Shown here piece after piece: positions 20,040 through 30,213 of a stretch of 64,000 bases of DNA. Numbering within the stretch: the first letter of the stretch is position 1; each line of letters starts with the position of its first letter. The DNA lies in NCBI GenBank assembly GCA_963575745.1, contig CAUYUJ010016360.1:371001-435000 (forward strand). The letters run 5' to 3'. The notes below the pieces were generated by a model. The model was not told the DNA's origin. It was given only the letters and a program-made list of their open reading frames with translations, and did not search any database. A program made the translations under genes and the position numbers. This DNA comes from Prorocentrum cordatum. Taxonomy: Eukaryota; Sar; Dinophyceae; Prorocentrales; Prorocentraceae.

Positions 20040-20225
20040 AGCACCGCCCAAAGGCGTTACTTCCTGCCCGGCGTGCCCATGGAGCTGCGGGAGCACAGGG
20101 TCGAGCACTCTCCGTCGGCGGGGCCTCGGCGAAACCCGCCCCCGGAGCCTTGGGAGGAGGCCAGCTGGAGCCCGCCAGGAGGCCAGCAGGAGGAGGAGCA
20201 GGACGAAGAAGGGCCCCCCCCCTCT
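20040..20225 (+). CDS. possible exon fragment after GGA tract
   Basis: One plus-strand frame reads YFLPGVPMELREHRVEHSPS, AGPRRNPPPEPWEEASWSPP and GGQQEEEQDEEG. It follows a long GGA tract and is protein-like, but no convincing splice sites bound it. Confidence 0.22.
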
Positions 20226-20439
20226 GCTGGGCCATGCCAGCGTTACTGCACGCTGATGACGCCGATGCATCGCCGACGTTGGCGATGCCTTGGCGATGCG
20301 CCGCGATCCTCCGACCTCGCCTGCCATCTAGGAGGCCTCTATATCACATCTCCGTGAGAAGAATAGCGATGGATTGCCACGGTCAGGAGCGCTTGCTCAG
20401 CGTGTCGCGCCGCGAGTTCTGGGGAGAGGTCCAGACATC

Positions 20440-20810
20440 TCTAGGCTGCGCATCGTCAAGGCAGGAGCCCGCCGTGCACAGACAGCGATCGGGTCCTCCT
20501 GCTGGCCGGAGCAGGACTGCCTCGTCTGGCCCGACGGGTGCATCAGCCCAGACTGAGTCGTGCCCGTGTCGCTGCTCCGCTTCGAGGCGGGACGGCAGGC
20601 GCATCGCATCAGCCGTCGGCTTGCCAGCGGGTCCCCCCGTGAGATGTGTTGTCCCCTGACGGCCCCCGCCGCCCCCGCAGAGCTGCGGGGCGCCCGACGT
20701 CAGATAGACCACCCACCAGATGACTTCTTGCATCAGGAATTCTGGGACACGGGCGCTCCTCCTGTGCTCGCCCTCGTTGCCCCACCTTGGGCGGCCCGGG
20801 CCCATCGATC
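20440..20810 (+). CDS. coding-like region with an in-frame TGA
   Basis: One frame reads RIVKAGARRAQTAIGSSCWP, EQDCLVWPDGCISPD, TGA (20554-20556), VVPVSLLRFEAGRQAHRISR and RLASGSP. A good donor (CCCC|GTGAGATG at 20639) and acceptor (GCCCCCGCAG| at 20680) bound a 42-base intron, after which QLRGARRQIDHPPDDFLHQE and FWDTGAPPVLALVAPPW follow in phase. Both sides of the TGA have strong coding character. The stop is therefore a pseudogene mutation, an exon end, or a recoded codon. Element C3 begins about 110 bp downstream. The protein family is not recognised. Confidence 0.4.
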
Positions 20811-20919
20811 GCAGGCACGCCGTGCTCACAGGGCTTGCAGGCACGCCATGGACCCCCGCGTACCCAGACATTCTCCGCCTGGATTCTGCCTACAACCTGG
20901 CTCCCCAGAGGCCTGCACC

Positions 20920-21020
20920 CCTTCCCCATGGCCAGGTCTTCGTCCTGGGTCGTTTCTGACGGTCCCAGGGCCCGGCGAGGGCCCCCGCTGGCCGGAGAGA
21001 GCCAAACATTTGCCGCCGTG
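20920..21020 (+). mobile_element. element C3, partial
   Basis: CTTCGTCCTGGGTCGTTTCT, GACGGTCCCAGGGCCCGGCG, AGGGCCCCCGCTGGCCGGAG match the C interior. Confidence 0.4.
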
Positions 21021-21054
21021 AGTTCCTGCCGCGACGGGAGGACGCCTCTTGGTT

Positions 21055-21232
21055 GTCGGGCACTCTCGGCCCTCCGGCGGCCGTGCGCGGGGCGATCGGG
21101 CCACTCCTGGAGCGCCCTCGGCGAGAGGCGAGGCCGCGGGAAGACACCCCGAGGGTGGAAAACCGCCGAAAAACCGACGAGCCAACGCCCGGAGAACCTC
21201 GAGTCCTCGAACCTCCAGGCCTCGAACCGCCT
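21055..21232 (+). mobile_element. element B2
   Basis: GGCGGCCGTGCG, GGAGCGCCCTCGGCGAGAGG, ACACCCCGAGGGTGGAAAAC, CGCCGAAAAACCGACGAG and a CCTCGAACC tail. Confidence 0.5.
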
Positions 21233-21354
21233 GCGGCGGCGCAGCGGGCAGAGGTGGGCCGGCCGCCCCAGCTGCCTCCCTGCGGCAGCGCCCGAGGTCG
21301 TGGACCAGCTGGCATGCGGGCTCGAAGGCCAGCGCACCGCCCCTTCCTCCAGTA

Positions 21355-21530
21355 CAGGCGGGGCGCTGACGAAGGAACCCTTTTCGCTGGGGAGGGGCTC
21401 GGTGTTCCTGGATTGTTTCAGAGTTTGCCTCTCGTTTTCCTGGGGTTCTCCACAGGACATCGAGGTTGAGCTTATGGGAGAAAGGGGCCTCGTTCCTTAT
21501 TCAGGGTTCCTTAGGTCAACGCCCCGACTC
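21355..21530 (+). mobile_element. element J1, TA-flanked MITE
   Basis: A 176-bp element between TA dinucleotides. Left CAGGCGGGGCGCTGACGAAG then GAACCC; right GGGTTCCTTAGGTCAACGCC then CCGACTC. Interior TATGGGAGAAAGGGGCCTCG is shared with J2. Confidence 0.65.
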
Positions 21531-21551
21531 TATCGACCCTCTGCACTCAAA

Positions 21552-21735
21552 ACCCAGACCCCCTCGAGTCATGACAAGAATCACAACGGGCGTTCCTGCG
21601 CCATTTCCGGTCTTTTGGGGGCCCTCGCCCGGCCTCCGGACCGTCAGCAGAAGCCATTCTAGATGAAGACCTGTCCCGGGGAATGGGTCGAGAGACCCTT
21701 GGGGGTCGGCGCCATGGAAAATCCCGATCTCGGGG
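21552..21735 (-). mobile_element. element C4, inverted
   Basis: Begins CCCAGACCCCCTCGAGTCAT, with CACAACGGGCGTTCC, GACCGTCAGCAGAAG and GTCCCGGGGAATGGGTCGAG in reverse order relative to C6. Confidence 0.6.
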
Positions 21736-22400
21736 ACCTGGGAGCGCGGAAAGCAGGGACCTCTCGAGGCTCAGGCGAGGCTTGATGGTCCTGTTTTCCA
21801 CCATCACCACCATAAGTAAGAGGGGGGAAGGAGGTGAAGGACGAGGAGGAGGACGAAGAGGAGGAGGGGGAGGAGGAGGGGGAGGAGGAGGAGGAGGAGG
21901 AGGAGGAGGAGGAGGAGGACCCCGTCCAACTTGTGGTGGTGGTGGTGGAGAACAGGCCCAGCAAGGCTGTGGCCGTCGGGCCGTGCCTCCGATCCAGGTC
22001 GGGGGCCGCATCCGTGGCAGAGGCGTGCCGTGGGCGGACGAGCCCCGGTTCGCTCCTGTCGGCTCGGCGTGCCTCGTGATGGCACGAGGCCGGCAGGGCC
22101 GCCGCCCCCGGCCTCCCGCAGCCCCCCCCCCCGCTTCTATCTTGCCCGCGTCCCCCTTGGAAGGCCCAAGACTCAGCTATGTAGATGGTTATATATGTGT
22201 GTATATAGATACACATACGTATGTATATATATATATATATATATGTATACATCAATACAAACAAACATACATCTATATACATATATATATATATTAATAT
22301 ATATATATATATGTTTATATATATATATGTATATGTGTACACTCATGTGTACATACATACATCTTTATATCTATATAGATAGATTCACTCCCAGCGGAGG
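21736..22400. repeat. GGA tract, unassigned sequence, ATAT/ACAT microsatellite
   Basis: GGA tract 21838-21920; GC-rich 21920-22170 open in several frames; TATA/TACA microsatellite 22185-22385. Confidence 0.6.
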
Positions 22401-22862
22401 GCGTGTCCATGTCGGGGGTGCCGGCTGCATCATTGCTCTGCTGTTCGCCGAGTTGTCGGTTCTGTGGGAGGTGCGGGGCTGCGGCTGGCAGGCAGCTGCG
22501 TTCTTTGGACAAGCCCTGCTCCCAGACCCTCACCCCCCCACAGGCCAAGGGCACCCATCTCGTATCCAAGACGGGGTTGCCCCGAAAGTCCTCATCAGGG
22601 CCGAGAAGGCCCAGCGAGGCCGAGGTTGGCTCACCCATTGACGGGTGTCGCCACTGGTTCTTACTCCTACTCCTACTCCGCTCGGGATGCGCCCCCGTGG
22701 ACAGAGCCAACCATCGAACCTCGAATCCCCACATCTCACATTTCGGAGGATGGCCAGCTGAGACAAGGGCGGCTCTCCCGCCCGGCCTAAACCCGGTCAA
22801 ATCCGCCCCCGGACACCTCCCAGGGTTCACCCTTAGCCGGTGTTCGAGGCGGATCCGGCCGT
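22401..22862. other. possible coding sequence, unassigned
   Basis: A plus-strand frame at 22398-22540 reads GGAGCIIALLFAELSVLWEV and RGCGWQAAAFFGQALLPD, protein-like but without clear splice sites. Confidence 0.2.
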
Positions 22863-23098
22863 GGCCGTGGGGACGAGAAGCTGCCAGGAAACTCCAAAGA
22901 GACGAAGAACGCCAGGGAGGGCCGCCGTTGTGCCGATTGGCCCCCTTCCGAACATCTCCTGCACCCCCTGCCAGGCGTGGCCGTGGGGACGAGAAGCCGC
23001 CAGGAAACTCCAAAGAGACGAAGAGCGCCAGGGAGCAGGGAGGGCCGCCGTTGTGCCGATTGGGCCCCTTCCGAAAACCCCTGTACCCCCTGCCAGGC
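22863..23098 (+). repeat. 116-bp tandem duplication
   Basis: Unit starting GGCCGTGGGGACGAGAAGC, repeated at 22979; the second copy has a short GGGAGCA insertion. Confidence 0.8.
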
Positions 23099-23590
23099 GT
23101 CGCCGGCCGGCGCAAGGTGAGCACCAAGAAGCTGCACACATGACGCGGCCAGCCTGTGCGTGAGCTGGACACGCATGGCCCCGTATTTGTCCATGGCCCA
23201 GTCCCTCTATGGCTTGGTACGCTGGGCTTCCACATGTGCATCCAGCGCGTGCCCTCCGGATGTTTCGCATGTGAATTGTGTGTTTCCAGTTTCTTGGCCC
23301 ACCACCGCGGCAGCTCTCATACGTCTTCTCTCGTCCTGGTTTCGCAGTTGGCTCTGCTGCGCCTGGGCTGCTGCTGCTGCTCGACGCCTCGTGTCCCACG
23401 CCCACGCTCAGAAGAAAACATGCTCAGCTTCCTGGCAGCGCGAGGGTGGTCTGCCTTCTAAGCAGGCACGCTGCCCTTCGTACGGTCGAGACACGGACCA
23501 CTCCGGGCTCAGGAGAGGCCGTGCTTGCCGGGCCGTTCCTTGGGTCGAGAATCTAGGTCGGGACTTGCTCGTGGCCGAGGCTCGACCCTC
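23099..23590. other. possible coding sequence, unassigned
   Basis: A plus-strand frame from 23160 reads SWTRMAPYLSMAQSLYGLVR, WASTCASSACPPDVSHVNCV and FPVSWPTTAAALIRLLSSWF. Other frames are also open; no boundary or family is clear. Confidence 0.22.
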
Positions 23591-23702
23591 TCCTGAGATC
23601 CCGGCGTCGCATTTCTCACCACGGCGGGCGAGGTTGCCCTGTTGCGGGCCCGGGGGCCCTCGCGGATCGATCCGGCTCGGGAAATGCGGCAGACAGGGTG
23701 TG
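23591..23702 (+). mobile_element. element F2
   Basis: CTGAGATCCCGGCGTCGCAT, GAGGTTGCCCTGTTGCGGGC, CTCGCGGATCGATCCGGCTC, GGGAAATGCGGCAGACAGG. Confidence 0.45.
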
Positions 23703-23734
23703 CCCAGGGCTCTGGTCGAGTTTTCTGCTCGGAC

Positions 23735-23912
23735 CCCGCCGTCATGTGTTCTTCATGACGTCGACCCCGGGAGGTCTCGACCCAGTGCCCGGGACTGGTT
23801 TCCATCCCGAGTCGTCTCCTGACGGTCCCGAGGCCCAGCGAGGGCCCCAGAGGCCGGAGATTGTGACATGTTGTCCGTGGTGATGTTGCCATGGCTCGCG
23901 GGGGTCTGGGCA
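23735..23912 (+). mobile_element. element C5
   Basis: CATGACGTCGACCCCGGGAG, CCCGGGACTGGTTTCCATCC, GACGGTCCCGAGGCCCAGCG and right end GCTCGCGGGGGTCTGGG. Confidence 0.6.
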
Positions 23913-24564
23913 TGACTCAGGAGCGAAAAAAGGACGTACATGTACATGAATCCACGCTGGTTTCGAGAGCACGCGTTGCGCAAATGTTGTATCGCGCGGC
24001 CGGTCTCGCGGATCGAGGGGCCGTGCTCATGTACATAGCTGGGCGCGTACGTCCTTTGTGGGCGCCTTAATGACGGTGCCGCTTGTTCTTGACGCCGGAT
24101 CTGCAGGGGGCGTGCGGTCAGGAGCGTCTGCTCCGCGCGTCGTTCTGCCCGTGCTGCTCCACGGCGCCACGGCGCGGCGCGCGCGCGCCGCGTTTTCGGG
24201 CATCCCCGCGCGTCGGCGCCCCCGGGCTGCTCCGGGGCTGCCGCCCCCCGCGGAGCGGAGCTCGGCAGCGAGGTCCGAGCCCCACCCGCCCCGATCCTCG
24301 ATTCGGGCACCTCGAGCGGCAGCGGGGGCAGGGTTCGGAAGTCGTCGAGCACGTGGCGAAGTCCGAGCCCTATGCCCCCGCCTGCCTGCCATCGATGCCA
24401 GAGGATCGATGGCTGGCGGGGGTGGGGCTCGGACGGCGCCACCTGGGAGCGGCACACACAATCCGCTCGCAGGGCAGCGCGTCGCCAGGGCCGCTGCGGC
24501 GACGCACTGCAGCAACGGTTCCTGACCGTATCGACGCAAGTGCTGGAGCGTGCATCGAGTATTC
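23913..24564. other. GC-rich block with inverted repeat
   Basis: GTCCGAGCCCCACCC (about 24275) mirrors GGGTGGGGCTCGGAC (about 24422). Plus-strand frame 24067-24200 reads TVPLVLDAGSAGGVRSGASA and PRVVLPVLLHGATARRARAA, possibly an exon. Confidence 0.25.
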
Positions 24565-24790
24565 TGAAGCAAGTATTATGTTGCTCCAACCTACTTTAGC
24601 CTCGATCATCAGAAAGAGTTTCGAGCGCCAAAAAAGTACCGAAACTCAAGGGTTTTCACGTGTCGGGCCCTGGGAGACGCTCGCCCGACATTTTTTCGAC
24701 ACTCTTTTGGCACTTTTCCGGGTGCTCGAACTTATTTCTGGGATGTGGTCTTTAAGTAGGATGGGAACAACATGAAGCAAGTATCGACGC
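24565..24790. mobile_element. element I, imperfect hairpin
   Basis: TATGTTGCTCCAACCTACTT (left) mirrors AAGTAGGATGGGAACAACAT (right). Further in, TTTCGAGCGCCAAAAAAGTA mirrors CTTTTCCGGGTGCTCGAA. Confidence 0.4.
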
Positions 24791-25258
24791 GAGTGCGGAA
24801 ACAAAGGTTCCTGACTGTCGGCGGCCGCGCCCACAGGGGGGAAGGCAGACGGGGCGGACCCTCTCGGAAGAGGCTTAGAAGGCCTGCGGCCACTTGAAAC
24901 AAAAAGCTTCCCGAGCCTCCTCCGAAGACACGGGGGGGGGGCTTCTGCAGAGGCCAACGGGCTTCTGACAAGCCCCGCCGCTTTGGATCGGGGGCCCCCA
25001 AATGGTGTGGTGACCACACCGTGCGGTGAGTCGGTGGGGATTCGGGGTCACTGCACGGTTTTGGGACTCGAGTCCCTCTCCGAGGATGTCTCGTGCGATA
25101 GGGGCCTCCAGGGTCCCAAAAACCGTGCGGTGACGGACCGTGCGGTGAGGTCTTGCGGCATTTCGAGGTCGCCGCACGGTCTGTCACCGCACCGTTTCGG
25201 GACTCCGAATTGGAGAAGGCCTGCTCCCCCCTTGGGACGCCTGGTGGCCTTCGGGTCA
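24791..25258. other. region with CCGTGCGGTGA hairpins
   Basis: ACCGTGCGGTGA occurs several times in both orientations at 25015-25200. No gene seen. Confidence 0.35.
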
Positions 25259-25260
25259 TA

Positions 25261-25438
25261 CAGTCGGGGCGCTGAAAAAGGAACCCTTTCCGTTGGGGAG
25301 GGGCTCGGTGTTCCTTGATTGCGTTGCAGTTTGCCTTGGCTTTTTTCCTAAGGTTTTCCGTGGGAAATCGAAGCTCAACTTATGGGAGAAAGGGGCCTCG
25401 TTCCTTATTTAGGGTTCCTCAGGTCAACGCCCCGACTG
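25261..25438 (+). mobile_element. element J2, TA-flanked MITE
   Basis: A 178-bp element between TA dinucleotides, with termini CAGTCGGGGCGCTGA and TCAACGCCCCGACTG. TA duplication and TIR form resemble Tc1/mariner-derived Stowaway-like MITEs. Confidence 0.7.
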
Positions 25439-25440
25439 TA

Positions 25441-25592
25441 GCTCGGCTCTCCAGTGGCCGATCCAGGCACCCCCGGAGCGCGCCCTCGGCGAGGTGCAGG
25501 TGCCGAGGCGCACTCCGAGGGCGGAACACCGCCGAGAGCAGTCGACAAAAGGCCAGAGCGCCTTGAACCTCGAACCCGAAGCTCCCTCCCTC
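25441..25592 (+). mobile_element. element B3
   Basis: GTGGCCGATCCAGGCACCCC, GGAGCGCGCCCTCGGCGAGG, CGAGGGCGGAACACCGCCGA and a CCTTGAACCTCGAACCC tail. It directly abuts J2. Confidence 0.5.
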
Positions 25593-25788
25593 TCATGCGT
25601 TGACAACCAGCACCCGCACTCGTGCGTCGCCTCGATCTCTCTGGTGGGAATGCCACATGGCGTCCATGCGTGTGTGTGTGTGTGTTGTCGGATGGGGCCC
25701 CCGCTCGCACAAGAGCCCCTTTCTCAGGTTCCGACAGCCCGTACCCGTACCCGTGGCGCTCTCTGCCTCTCTGCCCCCTTGCCCCTCT

Positions 25789-25871
25789 AGGGGGCCACAT
25801 GCGAACCCTACCCCTACCCCCCACGATTTCTGAGGGGGAGGGTGGAGGTAGGGTTCGCGTGTGGCCCCCTA
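25789..25871. mobile_element. element G2, short hairpin
   Basis: TAGGGGGCCACATGCGAACC then CTACC, mirrored by GGTAGGGTTCGCGTGTGGCC then CCCTA; about half the length of G1. Confidence 0.55.
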
Positions 25872-26705
25872 CCCTCCGTCCCCGCCCCGTCGAGCTGCGT
25901 GCGGGGCTGCTCTCTCCTGGCCCCTTCGGCGCGCCGCCGCCCCCGCACGCGGTGCCGCCCCCCCCCTTGGCGCCGCAGCGCTGCGCACCCCGAGAGCCCG
26001 CGCCGCCCGCCCCCCCCCCCCCTGGCGCGAGGCGGACAGCAGCCCTTCGACGCCGTCGACCGCGGCCCCCGCCTCGGCGCTGGCGCCGCCCCTATGGGGG
26101 GTACTCCGAATCCCTTAGGGCTCGTCCCCCGGGTCCGGTCTGTCGAGGCGCCGTTTCTGTGACTGGGGGGTCCGGTTCCTGCATGGGTGCTGCCTTCGGA
26201 TGGGAGCCTCTGTATGGGAGGTCCCGTTCGTATCGAGGCGCTCCGTGGAAGAGGGGGGGGTCCGGGATATCAGGTCGCCGTTGGAGGGGTGCCCGGTTTT
26301 TTAGGGGGGGGGGTCGATTAAGAAGGGATCTGGAGTCGGGGGGGGGGCCAGGGGCAGCGCTGCGGGGAGATAGGCCTTTGGAGGGTATGCCTCGACCCCC
26401 CGTGGCCCAGATTCATCGCCGACACTACTGGGGCCCGACAGTCTCCGCCCTGTCCAGGACAGGTTCGCTCTCGGGCGGCCTATCGCGCCTATCCATCGGC
26501 GGTGCGTCGCCGATGGATCCGGGAGGGGGAGGAAGGGGAGGGGGAAGGGGAGGAAGGGGGAGGGGGAGGAGGGGCGGAGGATAGAGCGGGGGAGGGCGGG
26601 GGAGGGGGAGGGGGAGGAAAGGCGGAGAGGGGGAGGAAGGGGGAGGGGGAGGGGGAGGGCGGGGGAGGGGAGGAAGGGTCGGGGGGGAGAGGCGGAGGAT
26701 AGAGG
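25872..26705. other. GC-rich block and G-rich tract
   Basis: Several frames open at 25880-26400 with no basis to choose; GGGGAGGGGG purine tract at 26520-26705. Confidence 0.3.
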
Positions 26706-26893
26706 AAGGAGAAGCTGCAACAAGCACATCAGCCCTCGGAGTGCCACGCGGATATCTCCGATCGGCGCTGGGCCTCCCTGGCGGCGCCTCGGGCGCCGCC
26801 ACTGGTGCGCTCCCCGCGCCATCGAGGGGGGTGTCCAGCGCCGATCCAAGAAATCCGCGTGGGCAGTCGAAAGTGCACAGCGCCGGACTTGAC
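26706..26893. mobile_element. element A4
   Basis: A copy with CACGCGGATATCTCCGATCG then GCGCTGGGC on the left and CCAGCGCCGATCCAAGAAAT then CCGCGTGGGCAGTCGAAAGT on the right. Confidence 0.5.
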
Positions 26894-27907
26894 TGGGCAG
26901 GACACGCGAGAGAACACGAGACCCTCCCGAGGGCCACCTTGCCGCAGGAAGGTAGAAGGCGCGGGTCACGAGCCACAGGACGCCGGGGTGCCCTCGATTT
27001 GGCAGGGCCGACTTCCTAATCAGGGCCGACTGTATGTTGATGGTGTTTTGGCCTTCCTCTGAAGGAAGAGGGGTGGGTGGTGGTGGCCACTACGTGCCCC
27101 GACCCCTTCGCGCCGCGACAAGCAGTCACGACGAGTGGTCTGTTTGGCAGTGTTCAGGGGGCTTCTCATCGGCCCCCATTGACCGTCGAAAACTCCCCCA
27201 GACGAATCGCCGGTCCTGGGGATTTGGGGGGCGCGTGCTCTGAGTACCTCAATCTAGTTCTGGGGTGACCAATGGCCGGGGCGGGGGCCCTGTAGTCCGG
27301 GGGGGGGCTCCGTAGTCCGGGGGGGGGGGGCCCTTGTAGTCCGGGTTGGGTGCCCCTGTAGTCCGGGATCTTCGTGGGGCGACGTCCCGCTCGACGACCG
27401 GGGACATGCGCCCCATGCAAATAAGGGCCAGGCAGAGTGGCCGCAGTTGCGCGCGTAGCAATACAGAGGAGTAGTTCTTTGGAGGGCCACGAAAGAATAC
27501 CATATGCGTGGGACACCACTTCGTTGGGCACATCAGGGGGGGGCACCTGATTGGCGGGGGTTGCGCGCCTGGCCGCGCCGACCCCCGACGATGAGCATTG
27601 GAAGAGGCAGGGGGAAGGGGGAAGGGAACACGAAGGATGATGATACTGTTGAGTGGGGGGGGGTCCCCGTAGTCGGTGGGGGGGGCCCTTGTAGTCCGGG
27701 GGGGGTCCTGGGTGGTCTCTGTAGTCTGGGGGGGGGCCCTTGTATTCTGGTGGGGGGCCCTTGTAGTCCGGGGAGCCCCTGTAGTCTGGGGGCCTAGGAC
27801 TATTGAGGTACCCAGAGTAATGGGGGAGCGATCGTTCGGGCCCCTGAGGGGGCCTTTGGGGCCTCAGAAGGTGACCTTTCTCACTCGCCCCCCCGACCAG
27901 CGACGCC
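26894..27907. repeat. TAGTCCGGGGG repeats and flanks
   Basis: CCCTTGTAGTCCGGGGG units at 27275-27370 and 27660-27800. The flanks show nothing recognisable. Confidence 0.5.
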
Positions 27908-27975
27908 CAAGGGAATGGGTCCTGACCTCCAGGGAGCCACGTCGTGAGAAAACACGACGTCGGGGGTCAGTGTAA
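27908..27975 (-). mobile_element. C-like fragment
   Basis: GGGAATGGGTCCTGACCTCC, GAGCCACGTCGTGAGAAAAC, ACGACGTCGGGGGTC: one terminus of an inverted C element only. Confidence 0.35.
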
Positions 27976-28480
27976 GGAAACGAGCCCCGAGCAGAGCAGC
28001 ACGCTTCACGACGACGGACGAAGACGAAGACGAAGACGAGGCGCACATATGATCTGCACCGAAGCACGGGCTTGGTGGGTGGCGCGCTACCTCGCGCGCG
28101 CGCGGGCCGCCGCGCGAGAGGAAAGGGCCCCCAGCATGGAGCCTCCCTCTGGAGGGGGGGGGGGGGGGGGGCGCACCTCGACCTTTGGAAACAGGCAGGC
28201 CTGACGCTGGCACACGAGAGGAGGAGGAGGAGGAGGAGGAGGAGGAGGAGGAGGAGGAGGACGAGGAGGAGGAGGAGGAGGAGAAGGAGGAGGAGGAGGA
28301 GGAGGAGGAGGAGGAGGAGGAGGAGGAGGAGGAGGAGGAGGAAGGGAGGAGGGGGAGGAGGAGGAAGAGGAGGAGGGGGAGGAGGAGGAGGAGGAGGAGG
28401 AGGAGGAGGAGGAGGAGGAGGAGGAGGAGGAGGAGGAGGAGGATAAGAGGACCACGCTGCGCGGATGTGGGGCTCCGGTT
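27976..28480. repeat. GACGAAGACGAGGCGC repeat and GGA tract
   Basis: GACGAGGCGCACATATGATC, TGCACCGAAGCACGGGCTTG (28030-28075) relates to 5195-5235; GGA tract 28215-28445. Confidence 0.7.
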
Positions 28481-29231
28481 CTCGGGCCGTGTCTCGGGTG
28501 CCGCTCGGGGCATTGCTTCGCGGCCGAGGCCTGGTGCCGCCGACCCCGAAGGGGGGACGGCGGCGGCGCGGCGGCGGCGGCGGCGACGGACGACGGCGCT
28601 GACGCTCTGGAGCCTCTGCTGGGGCTCTCTTGGGAGCCTCTCGGTCTCTGTTGGGGCTTGGGCTGGGGCCGCGGCTGGGGCCAGGGCCAGGGCCGGGGCT
28701 GGGGCCGAGGCCGAGGCTGGGGCCGGCCGGGGCCGGAGCGGGGGCCGGGGCGTGGGGGGAAATCGTATCGGCGCAGCGGCTGCGGGTGCTGGGGGGGGTA
28801 CCCCCCCAGGAACCCCCCGGAACCCCCCTGGGACCGGCCCGGGAAAGAGATCAAAGGGAAGGTGCTTCCCTTCGATTACATTCTGATGTTGTTCAATTTG
28901 CTTTGGACGGCGCGTATGAGGAAGAGGGCTCAGGCAAACGGAACAGAGGAGGACGGAGACGACGACTTCAACGGAAAAGCTCGACTCGAACGGAAAAGCC
29001 CCTCACACGCTGACAGGGTCAGCGGATTCAAGCGTCCCCTGTGGCAACGCACGATGGCTCATGACTGTAGCTCTGGTCGAAGTCGTGAGGTGGAAAAGAA
29101 GGAGGGAGACCCCGAGGAGGAGGGGGAAGAAAAGAGGGGTAACAACGATAGCGAGGAGAGAGGATCGAGGGAGAGAGATTGTTGGATGAGGATGGAGACA
29201 CGGACGGGAGAAGGAGAGAGAGGAGGGGGAT
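28481..29231. other. GGGGCT/GGGGCC array and possible coding sequence
   Basis: TTGGGGCTGGGGCC-type units 28620-28760. At 28856-29020 a plus frame reads PFDYILMLFNLLWTARMRKR and AQANGTEEDGDDDFNGKARL, protein-like but unbounded. Confidence 0.3.
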
Positions 29232-29760
29232 GAGGCAAGCTAGGTGCGCTCGCGTCAGATCTGACGTCCTACCCTCCCTCCCATCCCTTACCACGGTGTA
29301 GAATGTCGTAGCATGGCGCATAGCATGTTGTTGAATACTAACCCGTATCATGACATAGCATGGCGCGGCGACGCCACAAAGTGTGGGGTGGCTTCTGCGG
29401 GTGAAAAAGTCAACGAAACGACACCGAATGTGGAATCACTTCCGATGGTTTTTTCGGAAGGCCATTTTTGATGTGTTTTGGGGCCGATTTGGAAGAACCG
29501 AAAACCATGCCGTGGCATGGCACTGGAAATAATGACGCCACCGCTGCAGCGGGAGCACGATTCGGAACGAGCGGTAGCCCGGAAATGAGGCCAGCGCTTC
29601 AGCGAGAGCAGCACTTTGAAACAAACTCCAAGCGACAAATCAACTCCCGGGAGTCCTGTCTATAAAAAACAATATGCGGAGGGGGGCCGGACATTTCCTG
29701 GACGCCCCCAGGGGTAAGAGGAGAGTAGTATTCATATTGCTTGACTGTAGAGATGAGGAA
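29232..29760 (+). repeat. composite repeat E, third direct copy
   Basis: GCAAGCTAGGTGCGCTCGCG, ATGGCGC units, GGGAGCACGATTCGGAACGA, CAGCGAGAGCAGCACTTTGA, GAGAGTAGTATTCATATTGC, in the same order as 1086-1780. Confidence 0.55.
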
Positions 29761-29978
29761 GCGCCAGGATGAGGGTGATGATGCACACGAGGACGCAGAG
29801 GAAGAGGATGAGGAACAGGAGGAGGAGGAGAGAGGGGTAGAATCGCCGCATTGCACCGGCATCGCTCGGAGACAGTAATGTTGAGCGCGCGGCGCTGTTG
29901 TAGCACAGCGAGTTAATGTGCCCAGCTCGTTTCGGCGTGTCTTGCTGCATCTGTAGCGCAGCCTCGCCGACTGCATCA
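29761..29978. other. spacer between composite repeat E and element C6
   Basis: Short unique stretch with a GAGGA-rich part; nothing recognised. Confidence 0.3.
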
Positions 29979-29986
29979 TTCCCTTC

Positions 29987-30185
29987 CCCAGACCCCCGAC
30001 ATCATGATTTGCTCATAACGGCGTTATGATAACTCTGACCCCCAGAGTGCTCGACCACTTTCCCAGGACCGATTCTCCATCATGCGTCTAGGTTCGACGG
30101 CCCCAATGCCTAGTAAGGGCCCCCAGAGGCCGAGAATAGCGCCAAACCTCCCGCCATGATTTCTCATGACCCCAGGGGGTCTGGG
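29987..30185 (+). mobile_element. element C6, intact with 8-bp target duplication
   Basis: A 199-bp element with left terminus CCCAGACCCCCGACATCATG and right terminus CATGACCCCAGGGGGTCTGG, flanked on both sides by TTCCCTTC (29979-29986, 30186-30193). Internal landmarks are TTCCCAGGACCG and AAGGGCCCCCAGAGGCCG. The 8-bp duplication resembles that of hAT elements. Confidence 0.7.
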
Positions 30186-30213
30186 TTCCCTTCTGCTGGC
30201 GCGATCTGCCCAG

